From assembly GCF_008831285.2 (NCBI RefSeq), contig NC_045147.1, positions 21,220,981-21,284,980 of the forward strand: 64,000 bases of DNA. The letters run 5' to 3'. This DNA is from Nymphaea colorata (lineage: Eukaryota > Streptophyta > Magnoliopsida > Nymphaeales > Nymphaeaceae). Shown piece after piece: positions 10,956 through 22,650 of the stretch. The notes beneath the pieces are model-generated. The model was not told the origin of the DNA, ran no database searches, and was given only the letters and a program-made list of their open reading frames with translations. Position 1 is the first letter of the stretch. Every line of letters starts with the position of its first letter. The translations under genes and the position numbers were made by a program.

Positions 10956-13900
10956 ATGAATAGCCACAAAGAGAAAAACATTTTTTCCTCACATTCTGTG
11001 GAGGCATTTCTCTGGATTTTGATTGTTCTGCTGAATTGTACCAGATTCTGCAACTGCGAGGAACTGGAGGATGAAGAATGGGCAATGGTGGGCAGAAAGG
11101 GCAGCCAGTTTGTGGTCAATAGCAGACCCTTCTATGTCAATGGCTTCAACACATACTGGCTGATGATCTTTGCTGTTGATGCCTCAACGAGGGGCAAAGT
11201 CAGTGAGATATTCCAGCAGGCTTCTTCTGTCGGCCTCTCAGTGTGCAGGACATGGGCTTTCAATGACGGTGGATGGAGAGCCTTGCAGAAATCACCTGGA
11301 GTTTATGATGAAGACGTCTTCAAGGCAAGCGTTGAGTTTTAATTTCTCTATTCAATGACTACATGACCAAATATTATCTCCATCATTAGACCTTCGATCT
11401 TGTGTTAAATCCTTCATATTTTTCTAAGCGAGTCCGAAGTGAAAACGATCAACTGAATGCTCTTAACAACCGGGGAAAACCCCGTGAAATGAATCTTTTT
11501 AGATCTTACACATTGGTGCAGGATGATCGGCCTCTTGGGGAGGGCTTCATTAACAGTAACCAGCTCGTGATCCTTGATTTGGATGTATTGTGGATGTTAC
11601 AGGGACTAGACTTTGTGATTAGCGAGGCAAAGCGATACAAAATCAGGCTTATTTTGTCACTCTCAAACAACTGGGAGGCTTATGGTGGCAAGGCTCAGTA
11701 TGTCAAATGGGGAAGATCTGCAGGCCTCAATCTCACTTCTGATGATGATTTCTTTTCAGATCCAACTCTCAAGGGCTACTTCAAATCTCATATCAAGGCA
11801 ATCTTTCATTCTCTTTCAATGTTTCTGGTCTTTAGAGAGGCCAGCCATTTTCTAAACTAAAACTACCGATAAATAGGTCTGGAATTATGGATATCCATGA
11901 TTTGATCCAAATTCAAAGGTGTCCGAACAGGTAGTGATGCCAACAACAGATTGTTACGTCTCACATCCAGTTATCATCTGGTCGGATTCGAGAACCGTTA
12001 TAGATTGAATTGGATCAAGAAAAGGAATCTCAAACCCGATGTGTATAATGTAAAGGGTCTTTAGACATATGCTTTTACTAACAAAATACGTTTATATATA
12101 TCCAGGTCTGGTACGACATGCAAGCAATACTGTGTCTCAAACCTGACCTCCACATTCGAGTTGGACATTTTTTTCGACCCATGAAGCATTGTCATCAAAA
12201 TGGTTTCTGCCCATATCCGGTTCTGTTTTCAGTTTTGTTTGGATATCTAATACAAACCAATCCATTGCAAACCACGAACCGGGTCTAGTACTGGATATAA
12301 AATATCACCTTGCCTAAGATTGAATCTACTTGGCGTATGGCTATGCTCACAGTCAACCGGTATTGGTTGGAAATCAAGTGAGTCATTTAAATGCTAAACT
12401 AATTTTGTTGGCTAATAACAATGTTTAGTCTGTGACAAACTACTGATCTATTGATTGTCATATGGCAGCTCACTTGTTTGGTTGACTGATTTTGTAGATT
12501 GACGATTATTAAATGCCCAGTAGACAGTACAAAATGGCCTTCATATCCCCAAAGTCGTAGAAACATAATAGTTCGTGCAGTGCATAAGTTAGTAATAAAT
12601 ATCGTTTGAAGACTTATCTCTTCATTTTTAGCACGACCAAATCGCATGCAAGACGTGGGACTTTGTCGCATTCCCGGGCAGTGTAAAATCCCGTGGCTAG
12701 TATCCCTCCCCAAGACCCATAACTGCTAGATTTATGGGGAATGGGAAGTCTTTGAGATCTGAACTTAACTGATTTTCTTGCATTAACTCCCTTGAGGCTA
12801 ACATAATTTCAAGACTTGGAACAAAGGAAATATGTTGGGGATGTCTGGCTTTAGGTTACATTTATACGGATACCTTTTCTGGATCCATTTTTTGTTGGTA
12901 GTTTCTTTGTAGTTTCTTTTCCATGCAGTGTTAACGCTGTGTGTGTGTGTGAAGACTGTCTTGACGAGAGTTAATAGCTTCACCAACGTGACGTACAAGG
13001 ATGATCCTACCATCTTTGCCTGGGAGCTGATGAACGAGCCTCGGTGTTTATCAGACCCTTCTGGTGATCAATTTCAGGTCATATATGATTCAAGCAGATA
13101 CTTGTGTGTGTGTTGCACCTGCGCAAATGGGGCTTGCGGGTTTGAACTGAAAAGTGGTGATTTTGGTGTTCAGGCATGGGTAGAAGAGATCTCAATGTAC
13201 GTGAAGTCAATAGACCAAGCTCACCTGCTAGAGATTGGATCAGAAGGGTTTTATGGTCCTTCGAGCCCAGACAAGGTGCAATTCAATCCAAACACATTTG
13301 CACAACAAATCGGCACAGATTTTCTCAGAAACCATAAAGCTTTTGCCATTGATTTTGCTTCTGCGCACATATACGCCGATACATGGTCAGCTCTCTCTCT
13401 CTCTCTCTCTGTGAGCATACTTCCCCTAGGAACAAGAACTATGTCCAACACATATTTCACTCCCCTAGGAACAAGAACTATGTCCAACACATATTTCACT
13501 GTTAATGTTTTTAGAATATTACACAACTGGCAACAGACACAGAAGCTAAACATGCTAACTTGCTTGGGCGTGTAGGATCTCATCAGCCATCAGTGATGCT
13601 CACCTTCAGTTCACGAAAACATGGATGGAATCTCACATTAATGATGCAGAGAATGCACTTAATATGCCAATTTTGTTCTCAGAATTTGGTGTTTCATCAA
13701 AAGATGGCGGTTATAACGACAGTTTTCGTGACACACTCATAAATACGGTCTATAGCACTCTGCTAAGCTCCATAAAGAAGGGAGGAGGTGGGGGAGGAAG
13801 CCTTCTGTGGCAACTCTTCCCAGTGGGAACAGAGTACATGGATGATGGCTATGCAGTTTTTCTTTCTAAGTCACCCTCAACAGCAACAATCATCTCCCTT

Positions 13901-14005
13901 CAGTCAAAAAGGATGGATACGTTTAACTCCTTGTGCTCCTGGAGATGCCATTGGGGTTGCAAGAAGAAGAAAGAATTTGAACTATTTATGCATGCGGAAA
14001 TGTGA
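10956..14005 (+). CDS. MAN7: Mannan endo-1,4-beta-mannosidase, GH5 (MAN7-like), copy 1
   Basis: Secreted enzyme hydrolysing beta-1,4 bonds in cell-wall mannans. Exons: 10956-11324, 11603-11797, 12955-13077, 13174-13385 and 13576-14005, giving 442 residues, normal for the family. The N terminus carries a hydrophobic signal segment ([12 protein letters not shown]) after a basic start. Family motifs follow in order: [50 protein letters not shown] with the acid/base Glu, and [11 protein letters not shown] with the nucleophile Glu, then [19 protein letters not shown] and a Cys-rich end [15 protein letters not shown]. Introns 1 and 2 appear to use GC donors (AAG|GCAAGC, AAG|GCAATC), which keep the family alignment exact. 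A (TG)7 tract abuts the intron 2 acceptor, and (CT)10 follows the intron 4 donor. No lesion is seen, so it is probably functional. From memory of the plant family it is closest to MAN7. Confidence 0.9.
13422..13499 (+). repeat. 39-bp tandem duplication in mannanase copy 1 intron 4
   Basis: Two exact adjacent units, 13422-13460 and 13461-13499, each starting TCCCCTAGGAACAAGAACTA. Copy 2 has only one unit (about 25194-25232), so the duplication arose after the segmental event in the copy 1 lineage. Confidence 0.9.
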
Positions 14006-15861
14006 TGGCATGTGGTCCTCTTTAGCGTGCTTGGCTCTATACGCTTTCAGATGTAAACGAATATTGGTTTCTTATGATACTGTAAGTTGCACGTTCTGCA
14101 CTGCTCTTCCTATCAAGCCTGCCAAGGATCAGAAACTTGTCTAGAAGCAATTATTGCATGGATTATGTTAATCATAACACTGTATCCATTTTATAATACT
14201 CAATTTCATGTGAGCAAAAGGAGAGTGAATTTAAATATTCACTACAAAAAAGAGATTTGTTATCTTTGAATGTGGGTGTATACCATTAAACATAATAGTT
14301 CTGGATTTCAAAAGTTGCTCCTTCTCAACAGATCATATCTGGTTGTGATTATAACAGATATGGCCCTTCTGTGCACGCTATATAGCAATATATATGTGAG
14401 CAACTGCAGAACGACTGTCATAAAGTAGACATGCAATCCCCGGTGAGATGGACTGGCTGCTTGCTTATGACTGAAGCATAAAGAACACAGCAAGTTTTAT
14501 AAATCTTTCCAACACAAATTAAGGAGACAGAAGACGATATCAGAAAAGTGAAAGATAGTGTAGTTGGAGTACTCTGATAGACTACAGATTTAGTCAAGCA
14601 ATGGCAGAAAACACCCTCTTGGTCTTCCAAGACTGGTATTGGCTTGTGAATGAAGCCATGCGAACACAGAACAGTTTCAAGAAGTTCCTGGACTTCGTTA
14701 TTTTCCAGATGATATTTTTACAGGTGTCAACTTTCGACATGGAAACACATCCTCCATGTGAGACATTAGATCCAGCCAACCCACTTGCAGGCGAAAATGA
14801 TACATGGTTATTCATCCACTTTGCCAGCTTATGGATTAAGAGTAAAAAATTACTTCAACTTCTATGATACATGCACAACATCCATTTTGGAATCTGCCAA
14901 TTTTAAGAGATAATCATATTTCTAATTTTCTCTGCTCGGAAACATGAAGTAGAGTGTTGTTTGACAAAACCTAAGCGTGACTCTGTTACAAGTGGCTAAG
15001 CTGCTCAAGCTACAAAATTTTCCAATCCAAATCAATTGTTGGCTTGTCTCTGTTTCTTAGTTTTAGTGGTACACTCTTTCCTCATGCACTTGGCTCTGGT
15101 TTTTCTTCTACATGCATTTTCTTAATCCCCAAATTTGTGAAATGAGATGCAGGGTGCTTGTGCTTCTTAGCTGATAATAATTTCAACCTGCAAACAGTCA
15201 AAAGAAAGTCAAGTATTATATATTGAGTAGGCACATACAACGCTGTAAGGGTTAGGGCGAGAGAGAAGCATGCAAAGGCAGAACGGTATCACAGCTCTCC
15301 AAAGGGTATGCTATTATAAGCTTAAATTATACAAGGTTGGAAATTATTTACCGTATCCTCAAGGATCTAAATTCACTGATTAGCAGTTGTAATGCATCAA
15401 AGAGAATCATCAGCACGTATCCTCAATTATCAGTAGGTAGACAGTAAACAAAGAGAAAAGGCCAAGTTCCATAGGTTTCAAGAAAAATGGTGAACAATAT
15501 GAAATTTCGTGCAGAACGTTTAAACTGGCAATAACAATACCACAACATTATAACGAGAAAAAAAGCTGACCATTCATTAAATTACCATTTCTGTTACAAA
15601 ATGATGCCACATGGTATAGTTTTGCGGACCAATTTAAGCAGCTGGAATCAAGGATGAAACTCAGATGTGCTTATAAACACACAAATCAAAAAAGGGGCAT
15701 TCAGTGTCGCACGACTTAATGTTCTTAATTTTCATAACGTTAGTGCATAATTTCCATTTCAAAAGAATCAAATGCAGAAGAAGAAAAAACTTTAACATGC
15801 AGTTTTTGACTCATAAAATTAAACAAGGAATGAAATTCTCACATTGGTGCATTTAGAAAAT
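14006..15861. other. 3' flank of mannanase copy 1 and STN8 pseudogene
   Basis: No recognised gene. An 88-codon open frame at 14601-14867 (+) starts MAENTLLVFQDWYWLV, but its copy 2 counterpart (27128 onwards) is interrupted by TAG at the equivalent of the first Trp, so it is probably not a conserved gene. The target site of the copy 2 transposon is present as an empty site near 14283-14292 (CCATTAAACATAA). Confidence 0.5.
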
Positions 15862-18084
15862 TCACTGGCTAGCAATGCTTAGCTTTGAAAAGGCAGCAGC
15901 TGCTCGGTCACCACCAAGCAGAAAATAAGGATGTCGGATTATTGTTATGCTGGATATTTAAGTTTTTTGTACTTAAGCGAGAAGGTTCTCACAAAATCAT
16001 CTTAGAAAGAGGTCATTTAAAAATCTGAAATGGTTCTTGCATTGTTTGGCCACGGAAGGAACAAAGAAAGAAAAACATCCCACCATGTCGACAAAGCCCT
16101 AGAATGAGTATGTTTCCTTTTCTTATTCTCTCAAGGCCAGTAAAAATAAAGCACAAAGCCACACCTGCCACAGAATTGGAGAAAAAAGAGCTGCAATGGG
16201 TGCCGGGGGAGGACTTGGTGTCTCTTCTGGAAGCACAAACAGCTCTGGGGGACAATAGTCTGGATCAAGCAGTCCCCGATCTGGTACATAGTTCTTGCCA
16301 ATTCGTAAATCAGTTGCAGCCCCAAAGTCAATAAGCTTTATCTGCCTTTTTCTGGTGACCACCAAGTTTGCTGGCTTTACATCTCGATGAACAATGCCTG
16401 TATCATGAATCTTCCTGAGAGAAGTGATAATTTAACGCATTATCTGTTTGATGATCAATGCATTCCTTTGGGTAGTATCCATTCCCTTTAAAACACGTCC
16501 AAACATTATGGATTCCAAGTTCATTGGGAAATTGCGGTCTTCATGTAGTCAGCCAGAGTCAGATCCCCCTGGTGAATGTTGGCACAATGAAAGTATATAC
16601 AGTTACAGCAAGCCAGAAGGATAGGAAATTTCCCTTTAGCAACAGAAAATCTGCCCATATAATTGCACAATGCAAGGATTCAGACACTACAATCAAAGTA
16701 AATTAGGTTCAAGGCCCAATTCACCCAGGAAATGGCTTCAACAATGTGGCCTGATTTGGGATACCTCTTCTATTGGGACCATAGATTTTACAATCTTCAG
16801 CAACTTGAAGTCTAACTAGAGAGTACAGCCTGCATGCTTTAAGTGTTCTATGTGGCAAGTCCTGAGCCAAGCATTTATCGACCATTGGCAATCATTTTCA
16901 GCGCCGGAAGTACAACATGAACTTGCCAAGAAGCCACATAAGAACATTTTGGAAAATATTTTTACCGTTAACATGAATCGCTAAAGCTTCCAGTTGAGTA
17001 CCTCAAATTTCCAAACTAGCCATTTGCCACCTTTGGTAAATTGTGAAACCGTTTTATCAGCCACGAAACTCCCGAGGAATTCAGCACAAGTCTCTGGAGC
17101 AGCTCTTGAGAGTCTATAGTTGAACCACTCCTCAAAGTCTCCACATTCTTTGGCTCCTTCAATTTCAACCTTGACCTGCTTAGCAGAAAATTGTTGGTCT
17201 TGCATGCATACATAGGATAAACAGGCATATATCGGTAGTACAATTTTGTGATGTGACATAGAAGCACAAGGAGAGTCCGTCACCTATCAATATCATCAAA
17301 TGTTCCTTACAGCAATTGTGTGAATACTCGTGTAATGAAGATATGTATGACTATCATTTTGGTCTCTGAACAACCAGTCATTTTGTTCTCAGAACAACCA
17401 ACCAGAAGAGACCAAAAGAAACAGTTAAATCGGGAAATGCAACGTTTTGAAAGAGAGAAGCACAAGTCCTTGACAAAATTGACCCAGCCACAGGAACGTG
17501 TAGCCAGATCAGAGAGAAAGAGAGAGAGTGCAAACCTTCTTAAGAATGACCTTCTGAGAATTCTTAAACCTTTCATCCATTTGTGGGCTTCTGACCCTCC
17601 TCCCCGTCCTCCTTACTGCCTCCTCCTCCTGCAACCCAGAATTCTTGGGCACCATTGCCCCATAATAAACCACCCCAAATGTTCCTTCTCCCAACCTGTC
17701 CCCTAGCACAAAATCCGTCTTCTTCAGGTTCCTCCTCCCTAAGACACTATCAAGACCTAGTTGCAAGGGTGCCAAAAGATAAGCATCGATTGCACCGATC
17801 AACACTCCAGGCCTTGCATTCAAGTAAATCCAACTGAAAGCCATAAAAGACAGGACCCAAATCCTCTGCCCCTCTGGCAAATCCTCTATGCTTTGAACAA
17901 GAGAAAGACCGTATTTAACCAATGGAAGCACAAACCCATAGTCTTCCAATCCTGAAGAGCTCAAAGCAGTGGCTAAATTATGCGAGAGATCTCCAAAAAT
18001 GGCTTTTAGCCTTGTTGGGTTTTTCTTGGCAGGATTCCTGATGATGAAAGAATGGCCTTTGAAGAGTTGGCAGGTGGAAGGAGG
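15862..18084 (-). pseudogene. STN8: Truncated STN8-like kinase pseudogene (copy 1)
   Basis: Collinear with STN8 at 28434-31021 but broken in at least four ways. The duplication breakpoint removes the start codon and the first ~34 codons. A CAA-to-TAA change (stop at 16432-16434) falls in the MRQIITSL motif before the catalytic loop. A one-base deletion at about 16540 shifts the frame in the DYMRDRNF region. A ~364-bp deletion at about 15935 removes most of the last exon with its splice acceptor. The exon 1 remnant (17536-18084) still reads openly through the glycine loop LGEGTFGVVYYG, and exon 2 is intact, so the decay is recent. A functional kinase is not possible from this copy. Upstream in the same orientation lies the orphan PYG7 first exon. 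Confidence 0.93.
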
Positions 18085-18102
18085 GGTGAAATATAAAACT
18101 CT
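18085..18102. other. Junction of the tandem duplication
   Basis: About 16-18 bases (around GGTGAAATATAAAACTCT) match neither STN8 exon 1 nor the PYG7 intron, as expected for filler left by end joining. On the minus strand the join reads GCTTTTTCAG|AG, a good-looking splice acceptor. The matching copy 1 sequence (GCTTTTTCAAAG) is not one. Confidence 0.75.
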
Positions 18103-19265
18103 GAAAAAGCAATATAAAATTCTTGTCATTAAGGGAAACCCATGTACTGAAATGAGGAAAGCAGTTAGCAAGTTATCCCAAAAAGACATTCAGAAAATTT
18201 TTACCTTTATTTTTTTTCAAGAAAGAGGACGTCAACTCGATATCTCTTTTAGATGTCTGCCTTCACCAAGGAAAATATTTGCAAACAAAAACCAAATCAT
18301 CATCTGCTTTAATGCCTAGCAAAAAAAAATATATCATTTGACTACATATACAGATGCCTCTAAGAACAAATTTCATTTATATATTTGTAATTGATGTACT
18401 GAGGAAGGTCCTCCAAGTCACACAATGCAGATATATTCATGTCACTTAATGCATGTTACATAAAACAAAAAAGGATGGTAAAGGTCACATGAGCAGCAAA
18501 ACATTGTCTTCATGATACAGAAACTTGCACCCAAACAAGCAAACAAATTTTTGCTAGAGTAGGTGACCAAAAGAAACGGACAATGATGTTTAGTTACCAA
18601 TGAGATTTTTAATCCAGTGATAAATAAAGCATAAAGCATAAAGAAAATAATTAACAACCATGATGGTGATGGTTGAAAGCTTTGTTCTCACTTGCCAATG
18701 GTTCTTTCACCAACAGCCAGCACATAGTCAAGGGGTACACCACAAAAGAGTAATCAAATGGCTGATCTAATGTAAAGTTTTGCGTCACTGAAGGTCAATG
18801 AGAAACCTCTTCCTTGACCGATAAAATAGTCCCTTCTAAGGTGAAGCTAAGGCGACACAAAGAAAAACCTCTCTCTTTTAAACAGGGGAAAGGGATGATG
18901 AAGCCATCTATACTCAAGGCTATGCAACGAAGGCCCGTATTTCAGCACTTAAAATCAATCATCACAGACACCCACATAAGATCTTGTTGTAGGTTGACAA
19001 ACAAGACTGCAATGCCATCCTAAACAAAATAAATCAGGACCAATGAAAAAAGCGAATAGGGGAAAACACACACGGCCTAAGTTTCATTTCCTATCAAAGC
19101 GCACAACCAGAGCAAAATATCTACAAAGATTTCATATTTTGCAACGACCAACCAAACAAAATATCGGTGAATGCGCGAACTTCCAGCAAAGAATGGTTTA
19201 AACAAGCTCAAGACAAGCTGTAGAGCAAAAATTTTAAAAAATGGGAGGAAGCGACGGCGTTATAC

Positions 19266-19474
19266 CATATATGAGAGAGATCCTGTTGTGGTCTGTGATT
19301 CTGAGAGCAACCAACGACTCCCAACTTCCCACTGAACCGAGGAACGCGCATAAGTCTCTCCGAAGAACCTTTACATGAAGCGAACGCCACCGAAATCCTT
19401 GAAAATCTAAACGAAGGAAGCAGCGGCATGGGAAGAACGAGAGCTCGCCTGGGCGATACAAGATGCGTCTCCTT
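19266..19474 (-). pseudogene. PYG7: Orphan duplicated first exon of the PYG7-like gene (copy 2)
   Basis: Nearly identical to 6903-7111, including [11 protein letters not shown] and the following bases. The start codon has changed from ATG to AAG (19472-19474), and a new in-frame ATG arose just downstream within CCCATGCCG near 19429-19431. All downstream PYG7 exons are absent: transcription leftwards would run into the STN8 pseudogene. It is a detached exon with its promoter, not a gene for a TPR protein. Confidence 0.8.
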
Positions 19475-20394
19475 TTTTTTTTGCTTTATTATCTCCTTCT
19501 TCTTCTTCTTCTCTCAGGCCTGGAACTTCGCAAGTCTCTGCATCGCCGAGAGAGAGAGAGAGAGACGTTATTATCGTCTCCTCCAGGCTCTATGCTCGCT
19601 GTTGTTTTATGATATCCACTACCCATCTGTACCAGCGCGGCTCATGCTGAGACTTCAAGAATCGTAACTTGACCGAATCGGAAATTTTCCGGGCCAGGCA
19701 GCGTTCTCCGGGTAAGATCAATTGCCGAGAGGGCAGATTATGTTCCTCTTTAATGCCACATTTAGTAAAAGTGAAATGTCGTTAATTATTTAGTTGAGCA
19801 TATCTATATCAATAGAATTTGACTATAATCATGTGTAATTTGTATTGTTCGGCCCCTTATACAAAAAAGTTCATTGGTTAAACTATAAACTGAAAGCCAT
19901 TGTTGATCTCGTTTAACTTGCTGTACTCACACAGTGACATTTCAACTAGGTCAAACCTTGAACTTGGAATCTCATAAACCATAATTATCTTCTAACGAAA
20001 GTTACATACACCCTCAAAAACCTAACTAAAAATTTTAATAAGTTTTTTAAAACTAGTGTTTGTGTTCGGATGACAATCTCGAGACAATTTTCTATTAATA
20101 ACTTAGAGGGAGGGTTCCAGTTATTCACTCCTTTTTTAAAACTAGGTCTTTACAAAACTAGATTTTTTTTTTCAAACCTAATTATGTGTTAACCAAAAAT
20201 TCAAAAACACCTTTTTAAAGACAAAACGACATTTTGAGTCAAACACGACGTTTTTAGAATGTCATCGTCCACTCCCTCACCTCCAACCCCACCAAAAAAA
20301 AAAATCCTTAAAAAAGACTAAGTGGTCACTAATTTGTTGGTTGTCAATAGATTGAGAATATTTGGAAAAGCCTTTTGAGTGCTATCAAAGTTGA

Positions 20395-20560
20395 AAGCAG
20401 GGGCAGCCCCAAGAGGGGCTGGTAGGGGTCTTGACCTTTATTCATTTTTTTTTCAAAAATTTATATGTAAATTTTAAAAAAAAATTATTTATCCTATATA
20501 AAGGTTTGGAAAATATATTTCATTACAGTTAAAATTTTAAAACTATAATTCAACCCTCCT
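20395..20560. repeat. Dispersed repeat, family A member (copy 2, fuller version)
   Basis: Begins GGGGCAGCCCC and GGGGCTGGTAGGGGTCTTG, then AAATTTATATGTAAATTTT, TATTTATCCTATATAAAGG and TATAATTCAACCCTCCTCAT. It extends further left than its partner at 7965, so copy 1 probably lost the left part. The element near 46870 shows a similar G-rich left part, which helps define the family's extent. Confidence 0.5.
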
Positions 20561-20933
20561 CATACAAAATTTCTGAAAACAAAACCATAATGACCACCGA
20601 CATTGTTAAAGTCGCAAGTTTTTAAACTCTTGACCTTGAAAGTGTATTGCATGGAAGAGTAACGAGTAAATTCGAAAATAGTGGAAAATGTTGAATATCA
20701 AAATGTGAAAGCATAAATCTGAGGCAAATGGACATTTGGGGGTGAATTCTGATTGGACATATCTGATATTTGGATTATTATATCTGATCCGGTCGTCCTT
20801 TTCCTGTAGCCTGGTGTTTGAGGTAGGGTGGACCCCACTGGATCCAAATTCGTGGTCATCTTTCCGGAGCCTTGAAATGAATGAAGAGATCATCAAATGT
20901 GAACCACAAAACCACTTCGCCGGACTCCACCCA

Positions 20934-20961
20934 CAAGCTCAAGCTCAAGCTCAAGCTCAAG
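20934..20961 (+). repeat. Hexamer microsatellite (CAAGCT), 4.7 units
   Basis: Copy 2 has nearly five CAAGCT units. The same place in copy 1 (about 8454) has CCAAGCTCAACC, a single unit. This is a post-duplication expansion in non-coding sequence. Confidence 0.85.
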
Positions 20962-21583
20962 GGTGGAATCAAAATCAAATTACAGCAACTAATAATAAAT
21001 TTTAAAATGTTAAAGAAGATGTCAATATAAAAAATAAATACTTTTTGATCGATGATTAGATAACTAGAATTAAAGAGAAAAAAGGCTTCAAAAATTTAAG
21101 AAGATGCAGATCTTCTGCTCTTACCACCCACAACCAAGAAGAACCAACTGGATGCACTAATGTCGGTAGCAGATATTCTTCCCCGCCCACCACACAGCGC
21201 CAGCATTTAAAGGGACGAGTTGAAAGTGGTTGGGCTTTATGATCGAATGTTTATGACATTAAATTTCCATCGTCCCTATTCATCTCGCTCGCGAGAGGAT
21301 TAATTTCATCAATGCTTTGCTGGAAAATATCGAGAGAAAAAATACGTGAAAAGACGAGAACAAGTGCTTAATTTGCAAGGAAAATTTTAAAAGAGGTGGA
21401 GTATTTGTATTTCCGGTTTCGTTCCTTTGCAAACCCTTTAAAAATAACGTCATTTGTCCGTATCACCAAGTCAACGACAAAGCCGTCCTCTCAGTCCATG
21501 TGGCAGGAGGGAGGCTCTCTCTCTCTCTCACTCACTCACTTTCTCTCTCTTCTGTGGAAGGAAGGGAGAGAGGCTTTCCTTCC

Positions 21584-22544
21584 ATGGGGAGTGCAGAAGG
21601 AGGGCGATGGAAGAAGCGATTCCTGGGCTGGCTCAAGCGTGCGAGGTACGTAAGCCCCACATCTTGCTCCCAGTTTGGACAATCCAACGGCTAGCGTTTA
21701 TCAGGACTCAAAGCATGTTTCATTTTTTCACTTTTCTTAACTCTATGATGACATTTCACGATGTTTGATGCACGTTTGAGATCGATGAAATTCCAAAACT
21801 GTTGCCCCAGAATCGCATTTTTGAGTTGTGGGTACATGCTCCTTTAAAGGTAACAAAAGGCACTAATGTCTTGACTTGGAGGCAGATCCACTGTCACCGT
21901 CCCTTGTTGTTTAAGCCAAGAAAAGGTTTTCTTTCCTCTGTCACACAATTTATACTGTCTTTGTTTGCCGTACGAACTGATATGATCTGTGGAAGAAAAA
22001 GCCTGCTGTAGACGGCATGGAAAAGTATATCTTTGTTAGAGCCATTTGAAATCTCAAAAGTGGTTTTTTAATTTACAGCTACAATGATCTTTGTTCCTTG
22101 TTTCCTTCTTATTCATCTGTTTTTTTTAATCAAATGTCACTCTTTCTATAATGTTTTAAATCCAAGAAACTCATAAAAGCACAAAAAAGGAAGCATTAAA
22201 ACCAACAATGTCATGCCCTCTAGAACTCCGGAAAACACCTGCTGGTGGATCGGCCCTCTAGAGTACAAAGCGCAGAGATATCAGCAGGACTTGTAAAATG
22301 GGCATTATTTGAACTCGATACTAAATATATTTGTGAGACTGATAGCATTTCTCCAATAACAATTCAGCCGGTCTTTTCTAAGCAAATGGCTGAAAAACCG
22401 TCGACCAAGTTCCTATTGTCAATTTGCTATCTGTCGTTTGGAGTTTGTTGTTGGCGATTCAGATTCAATGGTGAAGATGATAAGTCCTCCCTTCAAAGTA
22501 AAGCCAACCATTTCCACTTTCATTCTTTCGCATTACTCAAGTAA
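21584..22544 (+). CDS. Candidate two-exon unknown gene, copy 2 (111 aa)
   Basis: Counterpart of 9677-10853. Exon 1 is 21584-21645 (ATG in CCATGG, donor AG|GTACGTAAG) and exon 2 is 22271-22544 after GTACAAAG. The reading frame and lengths (62 and 274 nt) equal copy 1 although the intron between them differs by hundreds of bases. About 14 replacement and 5 silent differences from copy 1 were counted by eye, which is close to neutral expectation. Coding status is therefore doubtful; the first exon with its CT-rich leader is the better supported half. Confidence 0.25.
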
Positions 22545-22650
22545 CAGAAGCACCCGTTTTCCTAACATGCATTCCCAATAACTTAAATTATATACATATA
22601 TATAGAGAGTCTCATTCAAATTGGAAGACACATTGCCATAACCAAAGAAG

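Larger units (their letters stand above)
4813..18084 (+). repeat. Segmental tandem duplication, copy 1 (about 13.3 kb)
   Basis: The sequence from GAAAAAGCAATATAAAATTC near 4815 recurs at 18103, and collinear similarity continues through PYG7 exon 1, the mannanase gene and STN8 to GGCAGGTGGAAGGAGG ending about 18084, which matches 31006-31021. The left edge lies inside PYG7 intron 1 and the right edge inside STN8 exon 1. Coding exons of the mannanase differ by only 1-2 percent by eye. Flanks differ more and carry several indels. About 16 bp of unmatched filler separates the two units. Confidence 0.93.
19691..21400. other. Intergenic region of copy 2 between orphan PYG7 exon and mannanase unit
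   Basis: Collinear with 7331-9479 but shorter on its right side. It holds a family A repeat with extra sequence at about 20340-20450 (GGGGCAGCCCCAAGAGGGGC) that copy 1 lacks, and a CAAGCT hexamer array at 20934-20961. No gene is supported. Confidence 0.5.

Noticed and set aside
11402-11860. Separate 152-codon gene (and its copy 2 twin at 23097-23564)
   Set aside because: It is mannanase exon 2 read through from intron 1 into intron 2. Only 11603-11797 matches the family.
14601-14867. 88-residue conserved gene downstream of the mannanase
   Set aside because: The copy 2 counterpart has an in-frame TAG early on, and no family is recognisable.
18085-19474. An in-frame PYG7-transit-peptide/STN8-kinase fusion protein
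   Set aside because: Joining the donor after 19266 to the junction acceptor gives TGA, and the alternative donor shifts frame. The kinase copy also has a nonsense codon and a frameshift.
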